A stretch of 64,000 bases of DNA from Photobacterium sp. DA100 (GTDB lineage: Bacteria; Pseudomonadota; Gammaproteobacteria; Enterobacterales; Vibrionaceae). This document shows positions 8,540 through 17,724 of the stretch, piece after piece (within the stretch, counting starts at the first letter, position 1; each line of letters starts with the position of its first letter). A model generated the notes under the pieces. That model had not been told where the DNA came from and searched no databases. It saw only the letters and a list, made by a program, of their open reading frames with translations. The stretch spans positions 682,001 through 746,000 of the forward strand of contig NZ_CP119424.1 in assembly GCF_029223585.1 (NCBI RefSeq), read 5' to 3'. Position numbers and translations under genes: made by a program.

Positions 8540-10405
8540 ATGCTAGATAAACCATACCGTGGCATTGCCATGCTAGGAAATAGCCAACTGTCATCCATTT
8601 ATACATTGGATGAAGGTATCTCAGATATTAATGGTGTCGGGATCTACCACCTTTATTATCGTGACTATAGTGAGGATCTTGTTCAATCAGCGACTTCAAT
8701 GGTTAGGGCTGGCGAACATCTGTATGTAGGTAACAAGCATTATCAGCCTGATACGCATCATGAGAATATGCGCCCGAAACATTCAGAGAACATCAATGGT
8801 TACCAATTTTGCGATACGTTTTCTCTTGATGCAATTGATATCGAGAAGACCGACCGTGCTTATGGATTTGGTGACAATGCCATCATATTTGAGTGTGAGG
8901 TCTTAAACAAAGGCAGCCAAGCAAGAGAGATTGAATTGCTGGGGTATACCCATTTTAGAAACATCACCAATAATACCGCTAAGGTCATTTCGAGTGATCT
9001 TACGCGCGTGACTAAGGGACAAAAAGTCTTGGGGATGGTAACGGCTGATTCTCCGCTGCACTATCTCTGTGCTGATTCACCTACTGATTTTGCCCATACC
9101 ATTTTTGGCAAGGTATTTAGTCAAGAGGAGCAGCATGAGGACGTGGAGACACCACGACGACTTGCGTTAGCCAAGGGTAAGCGAGTGACTCTTGAACCCG
9201 GCGAGTCATACTGTTTTCGCTTTGCGCTGATCGCCGCAGAAACGGAGCAGAACCTTGAAGATATTGGTTCGTCATTAGCTACTAACTTCAACAATGCTCC
9301 AGTACACGCTGAGGCCTACTGGCAGGGCTTTTTTGATAAGTCGAACTTAAATCAGTTTGATTTAACGACACAGGATTATGTGAAGGCTAACTTGGTCGCA
9401 ATCAAATCCGCCAATCTTAATGGTTTTATTCCGGCTGATCTAACCGGGCACTATTACGACAAGAGTACGAACTTACCTTGCTACTATGCTCGAGATTCTT
9501 TGATGGTAGCGCGTGCTTTTCTTCATTCAGGTCATGTGACAGAAGCGCGTGAGATTATTGCTTACCTAAATGATAGGGAGCGAAATGAACATAATGAGTT
9601 CTTCCAACGTTATAACGGCCTTGGTGAACCCAATGAGGGAGCAAATAATGATGTCTTCCACCAAATAGATTCCATTGGGTATTTCTTCAGGATGGTGGAT
9701 GAGTTTTACCAGCAGACAGGTGAGATGCTGACAGACAAATCCACATTAACGTCTTTGATTGAAGTACTAGAAAACGCGAAATCTCGAAATGGGATGCTAG
9801 GTGAAGAAGGGGGAGTAAACGAGGGGGTTTATGGTCCAGCGTATATTACCTCATCGAATATGTTTATCTATGGCGGATTGAAGTCAGCCCAAACACTGAT
9901 GGAAACGATGGGAGAGCAAGCATGGTCTGCGCGATGTGAAAAGCTTCAAAAGCAGATTCTATCAGGCATTGAATCAACCTTTAATGAGAGTTTGGGGCGC
10001 TATGATTATGGCTATGTTGCTTATCAGCCTGAAACAGTAAAACGTTATGATACACCTCAATATTTCGGTGTCCTGTATGGTTTTGACAATACCGAAGCTA
10101 TGGAAAAAACGCATGCTTACCTGAGCAAAAAAGCCAGTTTTCATGGGAATGGTATTGGTTACTCGGAACAGGAATATCACCATGGCCCTTGGCTGTTTAA
10201 TACCGCAGCATGTGCCCAGTACTGTGCCTTGACGGGCAAACACAGTGAATACCATGATAAGTATAAGTGGCTGATGGGCCACAGTAATGCTTACGGCTTA
10301 ATGCCGGAAGCCGTAGATGCAACGGATGAGTCTATCTGCTTTATTAACCCGCTGACTTGGGCATGTGCCGAGTTTATCGCCGCAAGCTTTGTAGAGATCA
10401 AATAA
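8540..10405 (+). CDS. GH15-like alpha-glucosidase, cytoplasmic
   Basis: A 621-residue enzyme without signal peptide. The N-terminal ~270 residues read as a beta-sandwich, and the rest as an (alpha/alpha)6 barrel, the architecture of bacterial glucoamylases and glucodextranases. Barrel landmarks are CYYARDSLMVARAF (D319), GMLGEEGGVNEG (E422/E423, candidate general acid) and GLMPEAVDATDES (E590, candidate base, matching GLLPEQ of GH15). It lies four bases after the binding-protein gene and one base before the GH31 gene. The motifs depart from typical GH15 sequences, so a distant branch with another linkage specificity is possible. A role in trimming imported alpha-glucosides is inferred from the operon. 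Confidence 0.7.
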   Translation: MLDKPYRGIAMLGNSQLSSIYTLDEGISDINGVGIYHLYYRDYSEDLVQSATSMVRAGEHLYVGNKHYQPDTHHENMRPKHSENINGYQFCDTFSLDAIDIEKTDRAYGFGDNAIIFECEVLNKGSQAREIELLGYTHFRNITNNTAKVISSDLTRVTKGQKVLGMVTADSPLHYLCADSPTDFAHTIFGKVFSQEEQHEDVETPRRLALAKGKRVTLEPGESYCFRFALIAAETEQNLEDIGSSLATNFNNAPVHAEAYWQGFFDKSNLNQFDLTTQDYVKANLVAIKSANLNGFIPADLTGHYYDKSTNLPCYYARDSLMVARAFLHSGHVTEAREIIAYLNDRERNEHNEFFQRYNGLGEPNEGANNDVFHQIDSIGYFFRMVDEFYQQTGEMLTDKSTLTSLIEVLENAKSRNGMLGEEGGVNEGVYGPAYITSSNMFIYGGLKSAQTLMETMGEQAWSARCEKLQKQILSGIESTFNESLGRYDYGYVAYQPETVKRYDTPQYFGVLYGFDNTEAMEKTHAYLSKKASFHGNGIGYSEQEYHHGPWLFNTAACAQYCALTGKHSEYHDKYKWLMGHSNAYGLMPEAVDATDESICFINPLTWACAEFIAASFVEIK

Positions 10406-10406
10406 T

Positions 10407-13400
10407 ATGTACGTATCCCTTATTCCACATTTCGACATTTATAAGAGCATTATTAATAAGCAGCTGGACAAGGCTGATTTGCTCGACACTATGCTTGCTC
10501 AAGGATGCACACATTATTTCGAAAAATGTTTCTTGATTTACAATTTGGCTAATTATGTTCGCATTGGTAAAGACCCATCATTACTCGAAAAACACCTAAG
10601 TAGAGTTAATGCGTATGTTGAAGATATTCAACAAAACTGCCTGGAACAGCAGGAGAGTTATTTTTATCCCGATCAAGGTGTATTCACCTCGTTGGTTGGT
10701 GCAGGCTACGGGGCGCTTTATAACCTTAACTTGGTACATTACCGAGAGGATGTCGCTCAGTTCATTATTGGCTTGAAAGCGACGATGTATGAGCGCAACA
10801 CCGATATGGGTAAGCTCGTTAACAAATCTGAAGACGGCGTGGTTTGCCTGGATATTCTGTTCTCAGTTATACCTTTTACTCTGTTCACGCCGGAAGATTT
10901 GGTGCTGATTGAAGCGTTAGAGGAAATGCACGATAAGCTTATTACTGATGATGGAGCCAAAATGTGTGCGGAAGCACAACAAACGGAATTTGCATCAGCA
11001 CTTCTTGCGCTTTATTACACTGAAAAAGCCAACCATAACATCGCGCTATCTTTCCTTTCTCAAGTGAAGAGCGAACCTACTGCCTTAATTGTTAAAGACA
11101 CTGTCTTGGCGCTGAAGGCATCAAAAGGGGTTGAAGAGTCACAGGTCATCCATAAACCCCTGGGCAATGAAAACCGTTATGAGCCACAGCCCTTTGAACG
11201 TTCACCATGGCATGTGCATCAACAGGAAGGATTTGTCGTTAATGCGCTAATCCAAGGAGGCCTTAATATTGATGATGTGAGGCTTCAGCTTAACAACGGT
11301 GATGAAGTTTCACTGTTAGCGCCAACCACCATTCAGGGAGATCGGATTTCATTTGTTGTAGAGCCAAGCCAATGGGCAACAGAAGTGACGTACAGTTTCG
11401 TTATTGATGGTCTACCTGTCTCACAAGAGTATACTTTTTCACCTGTTGAAATCACAACGGTGACACAACTAGAAAACATTGAAGTAGATGATTACGCTTT
11501 GACAGCGGCATTTCGCATTGGCCAAGAGAGCTACCGAGTAAGTGTTGAAAGGCAAGGTGGTTTATTGCTTCGTGTTGAGTCACAGGATAGTTTTCAACCT
11601 CTAGCCAACAGAGAGTTGTTGGATTGCCAATTAGACACTCGCGAGGGGATACTCGCCATTAATGATGCACATTGTCAGCTGGTAATAGAGAGCATCTCTA
11701 TTTCTAGCCAGGGTGAAGTTAGCATCAGTTTTATCAATGATGAGTCAACGGGTTATTATGGTTTTGGGCAGCGATATAATCATATTAATCAGCGTGGGAA
11801 TATTGTCGACAACTATGTCTACAATCAATACAAAGACCAAGGTATCAAAACCTATATACCGATGCCTTACTTCCTAACAAACCGTGGTTTCGGAATGTTA
11901 CTCAATCAGGATGAGTACTCTGAGTTTGATCTTCAAGCAACCCAAAAGGGAAGAATGCGCATTTCCCTAGAAAGAGAGAAACTCTCCCTTTCTATCTTCA
12001 CCGGGAGCCCTTATGAGCAATATCATCAGTTTTGCCAAAAGGTAGGCCAGCCTGTGATGGTGCCTGAGTGGACATTAGGCCCATGGATGTCCAGTAATAA
12101 CTGGGATAATCAACGTGAAGTTGAGTTCCAGCTTGAGCAAACCTTGAAGTATGACATTCCGTCGACCGTATTGGTGATTGAAGCATGGTCAGATGAAGCA
12201 ACTTATTACATATTCAATGATGCTACATATCAGAATAACGATGGTGGTAAAGCGCTCAATTACGACGACTTCACTTTTCCTGAGTGGGGGCGTTGGCCAA
12301 ACCCGAAAGCGATGGTTGAGAAGTTGCATGAGCAAAATATCAAATGTGTGCTTTGGCAAATCCCAATCCTCAAAAATACCAATGGACTGGCACACGTTCA
12401 GTTAGACAATGACATTGAATTTGCTACTGAAGCGGGATTCACCGCTAAAGATACGGCTGGCAATCCCTACAAAATGCCTGAGGGTTGGTTTACCGATAGT
12501 ATCTTGTTTGATTACACCAACCCAGAGGCGTGTAAATGGTGGTTTGATAAACGAAATTACCTAGTGGATGAATTAAAGATCGATGGTTTCAAAACCGATG
12601 GTGGCGAATTTGTCTTTGGTGATGATGTTATGTTCCATAATGGTTCGACAGGTAAACAGATGCGAAATGCATACCCAAATCTGTATATTTCGAAGCATTA
12701 CGAGCAAATACAGAGAAACGATGGCATTACTTTCTCTAGAGCTGGGTACACAGGAGCAGGACAAATGCCGGCCCATTGGGCAGGGGATGAGCGTTCGACG
12801 TTTTCAGCCTTCAAGAGAAACTTGTGCGCAGGGATCAATGCCTCAATGAGTGGCATTGTTTTTTGGGGGTGGGATTTAGGGGGATTCTCGGGTGAAATTC
12901 CGACTGCGGAATTGTTTGCTCGAAGCAGCGCGATGGCGTGTTTCTGCCCGATCATGCAATACCATGCTGAAAGTAAAGCCGAGTTTAACCAGGATCGTAC
13001 CCCATGGAATATCGCTGAGCGGACGGAGTCCCCTTGGGTCATTGATATGTATCGTGTTTTCGCTCACCTACGCATGTCGATGATAGATTACATTGCCAGT
13101 GAATCTAAAAAGGCTATCAGTGAAAGCAAGCCTTTGATGAGAGCGATGTTGTTTGATTATGCGGAAGATGAGAACGTTTGGGATATATACGATCAGTATA
13201 TGTTCGGTGATGATCTGCTGGTTGCACCAATTATCGAAGAGGGTTCGCAGTCACGGGAGGTCTATTTGCCTGCAGGTCAGTGGGTGAATATTTTTACGGG
13301 AGAGACATTCTCTGGTGAGCAGACGGTAAAAGTTACGGCCACTATGAGCGAGATACCGGTATTTATTCGACCTAGTTCAGCCTATCACTTTGTCTGGGAC

Positions 13401-13430
13401 AATGAGCTACTGAAAATGCAGCTTAAGTAA
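10407..13430 (+). CDS. GH31 alpha-glucosidase/transglucosidase with helical N-terminal extension
   Basis: Large cytoplasmic enzyme, 1007 residues, no signal peptide. The C-terminal two thirds are GH31: YYGFGQRYNHINQRGN in the beta-sandwich domain, nucleophile D731 in GFKTDGGEF, and acid/base D794 in HWAGDE, followed by SGIVFWGWDLGGFSG. The first ~250 residues are not GH31. They look mainly helical, with repeated aromatic helices (for instance FTSLVGAGYGALYNLNLVHY), and have no assigned family here. GH31 covers alpha-glucosidases, alpha-xylosidases and isomaltosyl or glucosyl transferases, so the exact linkage cannot be read. Its place after the GH15-like gene suggests cooperation on one oligosaccharide. 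It is about 200 residues longer than typical bacterial GH31 proteins. Confidence 0.85.
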   Translation: MYVSLIPHFDIYKSIINKQLDKADLLDTMLAQGCTHYFEKCFLIYNLANYVRIGKDPSLLEKHLSRVNAYVEDIQQNCLEQQESYFYPDQGVFTSLVGAGYGALYNLNLVHYREDVAQFIIGLKATMYERNTDMGKLVNKSEDGVVCLDILFSVIPFTLFTPEDLVLIEALEEMHDKLITDDGAKMCAEAQQTEFASALLALYYTEKANHNIALSFLSQVKSEPTALIVKDTVLALKASKGVEESQVIHKPLGNENRYEPQPFERSPWHVHQQEGFVVNALIQGGLNIDDVRLQLNNGDEVSLLAPTTIQGDRISFVVEPSQWATEVTYSFVIDGLPVSQEYTFSPVEITTVTQLENIEVDDYALTAAFRIGQESYRVSVERQGGLLLRVESQDSFQPLANRELLDCQLDTREGILAINDAHCQLVIESISISSQGEVSISFINDESTGYYGFGQRYNHINQRGNIVDNYVYNQYKDQGIKTYIPMPYFLTNRGFGMLLNQDEYSEFDLQATQKGRMRISLEREKLSLSIFTGSPYEQYHQFCQKVGQPVMVPEWTLGPWMSSNNWDNQREVEFQLEQTLKYDIPSTVLVIEAWSDEATYYIFNDATYQNNDGGKALNYDDFTFPEWGRWPNPKAMVEKLHEQNIKCVLWQIPILKNTNGLAHVQLDNDIEFATEAGFTAKDTAGNPYKMPEGWFTDSILFDYTNPEACKWWFDKRNYLVDELKIDGFKTDGGEFVFGDDVMFHNGSTGKQMRNAYPNLYISKHYEQIQRNDGITFSRAGYTGAGQMPAHWAGDERSTFSAFKRNLCAGINASMSGIVFWGWDLGGFSGEIPTAELFARSSAMACFCPIMQYHAESKAEFNQDRTPWNIAERTESPWVIDMYRVFAHLRMSMIDYIASESKKAISESKPLMRAMLFDYAEDENVWDIYDQYMFGDDLLVAPIIEEGSQSREVYLPAGQWVNIFTGETFSGEQTVKVTATMSEIPVFIRPSSAYHFVWDNELLKMQLK

Positions 13431-13447
13431 ATCAGGTTAACATTCAG

Positions 13448-13468
13448 GAGAAGCCTTTCTGGCTTCTC
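13448..13468 (+). other. Hairpin between GH31 and kinase genes
   Basis: GAGAAGCC / GGCTTCTC with a TTTCT loop, followed by a pyrimidine-rich but broken tract. It may be a weak terminator or attenuator reducing kinase expression. Confidence 0.4.
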
Positions 13469-13498
13469 TTATCCTATTCCTTCTCTTGAGACGTTGAA

Positions 13499-14404
13499 AT
13501 GTATTACGGATTAGATATTGGTGGAACCAAAATAGAGTTTGGTGCGTTTGATGTGAACTTACAGCGAGTAATGACTAAGCGTATTCCTACACCGCAAACG
13601 AGTTATCAAGCGTTGCTTGATGCGATTGCAGAGCTGGTTGAACAAGCAGACTTACACTTAGCGTGCCGGGGAGCAGTAGGTATTGGTCTACCGGGGATGG
13701 AACAAGTCGACACAGGGAAAGTGTTGACGGTCAATATCGCTGTAGCCAAAGGTAAGACGCTTAGAAAAGATCTCGAGTGTCGTCTTAACAGGCCTGTAGC
13801 TTTGGAGAATGATGCTAATTGTTTCGCTTTATCTGAAGCCAATGATGAGCGACTAGCAAATTATTCAGTTATTGCTGGTTTGATAATGGGGACCGGATTT
13901 GGCGGCGGAGTGGTCATCAACGGTCAGGTTGTATCTGGTCATAACCATGTTGCTGGTGAAGTTGGCCATATGAAACTATCTCTTCCAGCGTTAGAACATT
14001 TAGGTAGTAACCCACCGATATTTTATTGTGGCTGTGGGGCCAAGGGGTGTTTGGACAGTTACCTCTCCGGCCGTGGCTTTGAGTTACTTTATAATCACTA
14101 CTACTCCGAGGAATTATCAGCTGTAGAGATAATCTCGAAATTCTCCGAAGGTGATGGCAATGTAAGTGCCTTTGTGGATTTTTATCTTGAGTTAGTGGCA
14201 ATATGCTTGGCCGATTTAATGATGATTATTGATCCAGAAGCCATTGTGATCGGAGGGGGATTGTCAAACTTTGATGAACTATATCAAAAAGTGCCATCAA
14301 AATTAGATAAACACTTACTTTCTGTCGCAAAAGCCCCTGAAATCATTAAAGCAAAGTACGGTGATGCTGGTGGAGTTCGAGGAGCTGCTTTTTTGAACCT
14401 GTAG
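13499..14404 (+). CDS. ROK-family sugar kinase, NagK-like
   Basis: ATP-dependent sugar kinase of 301 residues. Visible are the N-terminal phosphate loop MYYGLDIGGTKIEFGAFD, ENDANCFALSE with the catalytic Asp, the GEVGHM metal/sugar motif and the zinc motif CGCGAKGCLDSYLSG. Sequence and length are very close to E. coli N-acetylglucosamine kinase NagK (303 residues). Its place at the end of the alpha-glucoside operon suggests that glucose released by the three glycosidases is the real substrate, but sugar specificity in ROK kinases is not reliably read by eye. It lacks the N-terminal helix-turn-helix of ROK repressors, so it is a kinase only. No gene symbol is given for that reason. Confidence 0.85.
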   Translation: MYYGLDIGGTKIEFGAFDVNLQRVMTKRIPTPQTSYQALLDAIAELVEQADLHLACRGAVGIGLPGMEQVDTGKVLTVNIAVAKGKTLRKDLECRLNRPVALENDANCFALSEANDERLANYSVIAGLIMGTGFGGGVVINGQVVSGHNHVAGEVGHMKLSLPALEHLGSNPPIFYCGCGAKGCLDSYLSGRGFELLYNHYYSEELSAVEIISKFSEGDGNVSAFVDFYLELVAICLADLMMIIDPEAIVIGGGLSNFDELYQKVPSKLDKHLLSVAKAPEIIKAKYGDAGGVRGAAFLNL

Positions 14405-14450
14405 TGGAGAGCTGTTTTAGGTTGGATAAAAGGAGTAATAATATTTGTGC

Positions 14451-14481
14451 AGTGTCAATATTCAACCGCGATATTGACACT
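14451..14481. terminator. Inverted repeat between convergent genes
   Basis: Perfect 11-bp arms AGTGTCAATAT (14451-14461) and ATATTGACACT (14471-14481) around a 9-base loop, in the gap between the kinase stop and the convergent lipoprotein gene. Position suggests a terminator for both, but no U-run follows on either strand, so an operator or a Rho-assisted stop is equally possible. Confidence 0.4.
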
Positions 14482-14548
14482 CCAAGACTGACTGACCGAA
14501 AAGCGAAATACTTGGTCATATGCAGTAACGCCTCGCCCCCTTTAATGA

Positions 14549-16489
14549 CTACTCTACTAGTGAATTTGAACGAATTTTCCCGGTTAAGGTTCCGGATTCA
14601 CAAGTAATAGTAAAGTCTACAGCAAGTTTCTGGTATTCGATGGGATTACCGGTTTCGCTATTAGTTCCCTCATGTACCATCTCATTTTCCAGAACATCCA
14701 ATTGTATGCTCGACTCCATACAGTTGGATGTTAGTGATGAACCATCAATCGAGAAGGAAAAATCACCGGTAGTGTTTGGGCCATAATAATCCTTATACAC
14801 GTAACCGTTGGTCATGTTATCAACGTTTAAGCTATACGACTCTGACAGGTTGTAGCCATTGTCATAAACATTAGCGATGTATGCATCGGAGCTTGTAATG
14901 TTACCGGCAGATTCAATCACTTTTATATAGCTTTCATTAGGAGCACGCCAGAGGTGGTCAGTTTCATAAGAGATATATGAGCTGCCTTTCAGCGGATCTT
15001 CGACCATAAGCGAGACTACATGAATGAATTCTCTACCAAAGGGATCTGTTATTTCAGCTTTGAACTTGTAGATCTCACCCGGTGTCATTTCTGATGGATC
15101 GATTGTCGCTTCTTTTGCGTTGTTCTGGTTCACCTCAATCTGATCGTCTTTTACTATCTGTGTCCAGCTAACAGTGAAATTTTTACTCTCATCAGTAACC
15201 TTTACAGGTTTAAGAGTGAATGGTGCAAGATCCCTTATCACCTGATCCTGGTTCACCGAAATTTCATAGACTTCTTCTGTGTTGAAATCAACGCTGGCGT
15301 AATCGACACCATCACCGTTTAATAGTCTAAGGGTAAAATTAGCATCGACTGGCAGATCTTTTAGCACCCGAACTGTAACCCATGGGCCATCTGCGGTTAC
15401 GCTATAATCGTCTGGCGATATTGTGGAATAGTCATAACGATTATAAAACTCACTGTTAGTTAACTGATCGGGAGTAGGGGCCGGGATTATCAGCAACGTT
15501 TGCTCAGGTTTTAACGGATTGTCAGCTGTTTTTACCACTTCTGGTGACTGGTTGCTGTAAAGCTTCGGTTCATCAGAGACATAATAAGAATTAAACTCTC
15601 CTGGAGCTGAGGCTCGTCTTGACGGAAACGCAATAATTGCGCCGGAAGTCATGTCTGACCAGCTTACTTCTACATAATCAGATGAGCCACTTTCCTCAAT
15701 TTTTGCCCAATCATCGGTGCTGCCAGGACTGACCGAAGCGTAACTACCGTTAGCCCCATGAATTTCGTACTTACCCCGAGTTGGGTATCGGAGGATATTT
15801 CCCTGTAATGCCTCTGATGTACGTAGAGCCAGAGAACCATTAAAAATATGGGGGGCGGTGATATCTGCGTAAGCCGTTGCAGAATATGTTCCCAACATAT
15901 AGTCAAGAACCTTAACAACTTCACTATTGGAAAAATAGAGCGGTATTCCATTTACGTAAATAGCTTCGTTACCCCTCAAAGCCATTGCTAGTTTTACCTG
16001 GTGGCTTGATTCAAGTTCCTGAGTAACAGAAGCGTTATATTTAATCGTATATTGCTGACCATACTGATCGTAATTGAGTACACCTGTTTCAAGCTCACCT
16101 TTAAACTCTAGGTATTGGCCATGCTTGCTCAAACTGTCAAATGTAGCAGTAACGGAGCCTGTGATTTTCTCTTTGCCGGTTATATCACATTCGTTCAGTT
16201 CAATGGTTAATACCGAGTCGATAAGACTTGCAGAAAAGCTACCTATTTCCGAGGAGCTAGTGTTACAGTCATCCGATATCTTACCTTCTTTAGCTGATAA
16301 CTGATGCAACACACTAATGATAAAGTTGCTCATTGCTACTGGCTGTTCCAACGTTTCAAGGCTGATAGCGGCAACCTCAGCACTCTCTTTACTTAAGGTT
16401 GCCCCCTCCTTAGAGCCACCGCCACCGCCGCCTCCACAGCCACTGATCAGCCCAACCAGTACCGCCATTGTCAGCAATTTATTCTTCAT
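14549..16489 (-). CDS. Large lipoprotein of unknown function
   Basis: Predicted outer-membrane lipoprotein of 646 residues. The start used (ATG 16489) gives a short signal ending LISGC, lipidated at Cys18; a GTG 15 bases upstream is in frame. Directly after the Cys comes a run of seven glycines, a flexible tether. The rest is rich in beta-structure and Ser/Thr, with Ig- or PKD-like stretches such as FTVSWTQIVKDDQIEVN and YKFKAEITDPFGREFIHVVS around residues 430-490. I recognise no enzyme motif. The N-terminal part contains paired cysteines (SDDCNTSS, NECDITG) and the last 60 residues two more. It is convergent with the alpha-glucoside operon and has its own promoter region, so it need not be related to it. 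Confidence 0.7.
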   Translation of the reverse strand: MKNKLLTMAVLVGLISGCGGGGGGGSKEGATLSKESAEVAAISLETLEQPVAMSNFIISVLHQLSAKEGKISDDCNTSSSEIGSFSASLIDSVLTIELNECDITGKEKITGSVTATFDSLSKHGQYLEFKGELETGVLNYDQYGQQYTIKYNASVTQELESSHQVKLAMALRGNEAIYVNGIPLYFSNSEVVKVLDYMLGTYSATAYADITAPHIFNGSLALRTSEALQGNILRYPTRGKYEIHGANGSYASVSPGSTDDWAKIEESGSSDYVEVSWSDMTSGAIIAFPSRRASAPGEFNSYYVSDEPKLYSNQSPEVVKTADNPLKPEQTLLIIPAPTPDQLTNSEFYNRYDYSTISPDDYSVTADGPWVTVRVLKDLPVDANFTLRLLNGDGVDYASVDFNTEEVYEISVNQDQVIRDLAPFTLKPVKVTDESKNFTVSWTQIVKDDQIEVNQNNAKEATIDPSEMTPGEIYKFKAEITDPFGREFIHVVSLMVEDPLKGSSYISYETDHLWRAPNESYIKVIESAGNITSSDAYIANVYDNGYNLSESYSLNVDNMTNGYVYKDYYGPNTTGDFSFSIDGSSLTSNCMESSIQLDVLENEMVHEGTNSETGNPIEYQKLAVDFTITCESGTLTGKIRSNSLVE

Positions 16490-16794
16490 TATTAATAGTC
16501 TCACTTAATATACTGTTATTTATGACTCTTATTAGTCAGATAAGTCGCATCTATCCATTTCAATCGGATGTTAACGAAACAAGCCAGTTCGCACTTGATT
16601 TCTATCGATGTTCAAAGCACCGAGCAAGATATCGCAACTAGTCATATACAGAATGTGATAGAGTTATAACTCTAAAAAAAGAGAGGGTATAAGTGGCTTT
16701 GGATTGGGTCAAAAACTGTGTGTGAACGTAACACGGAAAGGCTTATACATTTCTTATCATAGTGCACAAAGAAAAATGTAGTTACTGTCATTGA
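16490..16794. other. Intergenic control region with 16-bp perfect palindrome
   Basis: Holds the promoter region of the leftward lipoprotein gene. At 16659-16674 lies TAGAGTTATAACTCTA, a perfect dyad about 170 bases before the gene, followed on the + strand by seven A. No ORF was recognised here. Confidence 0.4.
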
Positions 16795-17724
16795 CTAAGT
16801 TTTAGCTTTAAACGATACAAGTTCTTGCTTGATGTGTAGCAAGAAAGTGTTTAGTACGGAGTTCTTGCTTCTGTAATCAAATAACGCAGATAGATCGCCG
16901 GGGATGGTTTCTCTTAGCTTTACAAAATGAACATTACTCCAGCGGTGATAACTGAAAGTTGTCGGAACGATAGCAGCTAGGTTGCTGGTGCCAACAATAG
17001 ACATTAGCGTATTTGGTTCGTATACCTCTTGGTTGACGCTGATATGATGGCCGTGAGTCATGAAGGTATCGATGATGAGCTTTGAAGACGCCGAATCCTG
17101 TCTTTGCATGAATACGAAACCTTCATCCTTAATCTCGTCGATTGAGATGACTTTGCGATCTTTGAATGTGTGGTTATTCGCGACCACTAAGCACATTGGG
17201 TCTGCTAGCAGTCTTTCAGAGACGAGTGGTGAGGTATTGATAGTATCAGCAAATCTCAGTAATCCGACATCGATCTGTTTATTCAACAGTGCTTTCTTTT
17301 GTTCTTCGGGGGTCATTTCGAAGATATTAAAGGTATAGTCCGGGTAGGTGTCTTTAAAGCTCCTCAATGCCTCACCCAGCCCAGCCCAGAAGAACGAGCT
17401 CACAAGGCCTACATTGATAGTTGAAGCCTCGTTACGACCTGCTTCCAATACCTTCATTATCGAATTATCAAATACACGAAAAATCGTCTGACACTCATCA
17501 AACAAACGCTCACCGATCGTGGTGAGTGCAACCGTCCTGGTATCTCTAACAAACAATGCAGATCCAATGAGGTTTTCCAGCTCTTTGATCTGGCTACTCA
17601 ATGGAGACGGTGAAATATTCAGTTTTTTCGCTGCACGTCCAAAATGTTTCTCTAATGCTACTTCATGAAAGTAACGCAGCATCTTCATGGTGATTTTCGA
17701 CGAGGGATTGTTGAATCGATTCAT
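16795..17724 (-). CDS. LysR-family regulator divergent from nucleoside operon
   Basis: Regulator of 309 residues. The start chosen is ATG 17724, preceded by GAGAGTAGA. A longer in-frame start exists at 17817, but it would add a 31-residue N-terminal tail not seen in LysR proteins. The helix-turn-helix reads HFGRAAKKLNISPSPLSSQI, then the linker helix and effector domain (about 95-295). It diverges from rbsK, so it probably governs the nucleoside operon, which is the standard LysR arrangement. The effector might be a nucleoside or a ribose derivative; this is inference only. Confidence 0.85.
   Translation of the reverse strand: MNRFNNPSSKITMKMLRYFHEVALEKHFGRAAKKLNISPSPLSSQIKELENLIGSALFVRDTRTVALTTIGERLFDECQTIFRVFDNSIMKVLEAGRNEASTINVGLVSSFFWAGLGEALRSFKDTYPDYTFNIFEMTPEEQKKALLNKQIDVGLLRFADTINTSPLVSERLLADPMCLVVANNHTFKDRKVISIDEIKDEGFVFMQRQDSASSKLIIDTFMTHGHHISVNQEVYEPNTLMSIVGTSNLAAIVPTTFSYHRWSNVHFVKLRETIPGDLSALFDYRSKNSVLNTFLLHIKQELVSFKAKT

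Noticed and set aside
13499..14404. Naming the ROK kinase nagK
   Set aside because: Sequence is NagK-like, but the operon points to glucose; specificity cannot be settled by eye.
14404..14607. Rightward open frame of 67 codons after the kinase
   Set aside because: Overlaps the end of the lipoprotein gene on the other strand and contains the inverted repeat; no family likeness.
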